Shown: positions 12,836-13,848 of the stretch, in pieces
Layout: each line of letters opens with the position of its first letter
Position numbering within the stretch: the first letter of the stretch is position 1
From: JAZDFH01 sp043808035
Lineage (GTDB): Bacteria; Patescibacteriota; Minisyncoccia; UBA6257; Colwellbacteraceae
Direction of reading: 5' to 3'
NCBI GenBank assembly: GCA_043808035.1
Contig: JAZDFH010000013.1
Coordinates: forward strand, 1-13,848
DNA length: 13,848 bases
Translations under genes and position numbers: made by a program
Notes under the pieces: model-generated
Databases searched by the model: none
What the model was told of the DNA's origin: nothing
Seen by the model: only the letters and a program-made list of their open reading frames with translations

Positions 12836-12912
12836 TGGTGGACGGTACAGGATTCGAACCTGTGACCCCCTCGGTGTAAACGAGGTACTCTAACCAACTG
12901 AGCTAACCGTCC
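12836..12912 (-). tRNA. tRNA-Val (anticodon UAC)
   Basis: All cloverleaf parts are visible on the minus strand. The acceptor is GGACGGT/ACCGTCC; the D arm is GCTC/GAGT with an AGTTGGTTA loop. The anticodon stem CCTCG/CGAGG holds loop TTTACAC, giving anticodon UAC. The variable loop is followed by T stem ACAGG/CCTGT with TTCGAAT. The discriminator is A, and CCA is encoded in the gene (12838-12836). It reads valine GUA and, with usual wobble modification, other GUN codons. A TATAAT lies 12 bp upstream and a terminator follows, so it is probably a single-gene transcript. Confidence 0.97.
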
Positions 12913-12924
12913 AAGTATATTAGT

Positions 12925-12952
12925 ATTATACATGAAATATATAGTTTTGGAA
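12925..12952 (-). promoter_or_regulatory. tRNA-Val promoter
   Basis: On the minus strand a perfect -10 TATAAT (12930-12925) lies 12 bp before the tRNA, with a weak -35 TTCCAA (12952-12947) 16 bp further upstream. Confidence 0.55.
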
Positions 12953-13047
12953 TATGGACGGAGTGTTCAATCCTCGCATTGTACGCAAAATTCAGAATTA
13001 TTGTTTTTCTGGATATGGAAAAAATATTTCTAGGTTTGTCTGTAACA

Positions 13048-13143
13048 TGTTGGCGCATCGTGAATTATGCGTCCGACAGCAATACGAAATATCTGATAAG
13101 GCTGGGAAGACCGAATAAACTACCGCGCAGCAATCTTCCGCGG
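13048..13143 (+). other. GC-richer structured segment in a gene-free stretch
   Basis: The 315-bp gap 12913-13227 has no convincing gene. Within it TGTTGGCGCAT (13048-13058) pairs with ATGCGTCCGACA (13067-13077 and adjacent base) in an 11-pair hairpin with one bulge. Further on, GGAAGA (13105-13110) can pair with TCTTCC (13134-13139), and CCGCG (13123-13127) with CGCGG (13139-13143). The last two interleave, so they would form a pseudoknot or be alternatives. The segment is less AT-rich than its surroundings. It could be a small RNA, a leader or the remnant of a lost gene; the strand is not certain. Confidence 0.3.
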
Positions 13144-13227
13144 GATTATGAAGTTAAAAAGTACATATGAAAACAAAAAAATTACAAATAGTAAAAATAT
13201 CATTTTGTGCTTTTTGTCTATATGGAA

Positions 13228-13695
13228 TCATAGTTTTTTACTTTTTTTATTTTTTTGAAACCATATAGTTTTGGATAATGAATAAAACCACAACGGTTCG
13301 AAGAACATGTAGTCAATGGGAGTAGCTACTAAAGACCCTATCGTGAGAGCTGGAAGAATTAAAAATGTATTCATGAAAAAAATACCAACTGAAGCTGGCA
13401 AGTCTTGAGCTGAAAACCAAAAAATTACTGCTAAACAATTAGCGAGCAATGCTAATAAAAAAAGAATGGCAATTACATGTTGTTTGAAATTCGGGTATCT
13501 TTTAGAAGATTGTAAACCATTTTTATAAAATATATAAGCAATAACTGTAATATAAATCATATTTACTGAATTGAAAAATAGGCATTCCCAAGTACCCCAA
13601 TATATAAATTCATGAATGGCAACCGACGAGAGCAATAATATTGAAATTAAAGAAATAATAGCGGAAAAAATTTTATGATTATATTTAATTTTCAT
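13228..13695 (-). CDS. Four-helix membrane protein of unknown function
   Basis: This 155-residue protein matches no family I recognise. Four hydrophobic helices are visible: about 9-28, 38-57, 72-94 and 102-124. The N-terminus (MKIKYNHK), the loop between helices 2 and 3 (KNGLQSSKRYPNFKQH) and the C-terminus (KNKKSKK) are positively charged. By the positive-inside rule this fits N-in, C-in topology with four spans. Aromatic residues are frequent. A good promoter lies directly upstream (13733-13762), giving a leader of about 30 nt, which supports a real single gene. No terminator is evident after the stop. Nothing around it (tRNA-Val on one side, the window edge on the other) suggests a job. 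Confidence 0.7.
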   Translation of the reverse strand: MKIKYNHKIFSAIISLISILLLSSVAIHEFIYWGTWECLFFNSVNMIYITVIAYIFYKNGLQSSKRYPNFKQHVIAILFLLALLANCLAVIFWFSAQDLPASVGIFFMNTFLILPALTIGSLVATPIDYMFFEPLWFYSLSKTIWFQKNKKSKKL

Positions 13696-13732
13696 TTCTA
13701 TCTTTTTTTCGTATAATGGTTGAACCTTATTT

Positions 13733-13762
13733 AATTTAGAACGCAGAAGACAAATCTGTCAA
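13733..13762 (-). promoter_or_regulatory. Promoter of the membrane protein gene
   Basis: On the minus strand a perfect -35 TTGACA (13762-13757), an 18-bp spacer and -10 TAAATT (13738-13733) precede the ATG at 13695. Nothing else is supported in 13763-13848. Confidence 0.5.
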
Positions 13763-13848
13763 CGCAAAATTAAGAAATTCTAACGCTTTTAGATGTTTTT
13801 GAAGTTTGAGCTTTTGGGTTTTTACAGTTTACCATTCTAATCTACCGG

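Noticed and set aside
12979..13170. 63-residue plus-strand ORF
   Set aside because: It has no promoter or ribosome-binding site, no recognisable family, and overlaps the structured segment.
13167..13268. 33-residue hydrophobic peptide, possible type I toxin
   Set aside because: The region is so T-rich that another frame (13148-13258) also gives a hydrophobic peptide, there is no ribosome-binding site, and it overlaps the end of the convergent membrane gene.
11862..13762. 14-base match GACAAATCTGTCAA at 11862-11875 and 13749-13762
   Set aside because: One lies in the uppS hairpin and the other in a promoter -35; a match this short in AT-rich DNA can occur by chance.

Overview
The window is AT-rich bacterial chromosome read with the standard code: TGA is a real stop in yebC, tsaE and the last membrane gene, so this is not a TGA-to-glycine lineage. 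Several traits together suggest a Candidate Phyla Radiation (Patescibacteria, probably Parcubacteria-like) genome. These are a shortened YebC, a free-standing Pol I-type 5'-3' exonuclease, a short HolA, a divergent UppS, a lamin-tail-domain membrane protein, an orphan PAS histidine kinase, and core genes in unusual neighbourhoods. The assignment is inferred from gene style; no marker here proves it.

Layout. At 147-1404 (minus) yebC and ruvC overlap by ATGA, followed by a very acidic 60-residue ORF with its own near-consensus promoter. A 24-bp divergent gap leads to pilB (plus), a type IV pilus assembly ATPase. The 375-bp gap 3109-3483 holds a minus-strand structured RNA gene with promoter, multibranched fold and U-tract. 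It also holds a 38-bp perfect palindrome, a third copy of the palindrome's arm, and a consensus DnaA box. At 3484-7699 (plus) ruvB, a lamin-tail-domain protein, tsaE, a FEN-type exonuclease and a histidine kinase form a tightly packed operon ending in an intrinsic terminator. pyrG and holA follow, then a bidirectional terminator shared with the convergent rpsT. yraN lies upstream of rpsT on the same strand.

The most striking region is the 832-bp gene-free stretch between yraN and uppS (11048-11879). It carries twelve 16-bp palindromic or near-palindromic sites related to parS, the ParB centromere site (TGTTTCACGTGAAACA). Two half-site types occur: the canonical TGTTTCAC and a variant TGTTTGCC. 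Five sites are variant/variant, six join a variant half (one of them degenerate) to a canonical half, and one is canonical with a single mismatch. Many spacings are about 36 or 73 bp, and the array is bounded by perfect 29-bp inverted repeats. This looks like a centromere-like ParB-family array with altered or dual specificity. No parA or parB is present in the window, so the assignment rests on the DNA sites alone.

After the array come uppS (minus), a tRNA-Val(UAC) gene with encoded CCA and its own terminator, a small structured segment, and a four-helix membrane protein of unknown function. The functional themes are recombination and DNA processing (ruvC, ruvB, FEN, holA, yraN), translation (rpsT, tsaE, yebC, tRNA-Val), nucleotide and lipid-carrier synthesis (pyrG, uppS), and the surface (pilB, LTD protein, histidine kinase).
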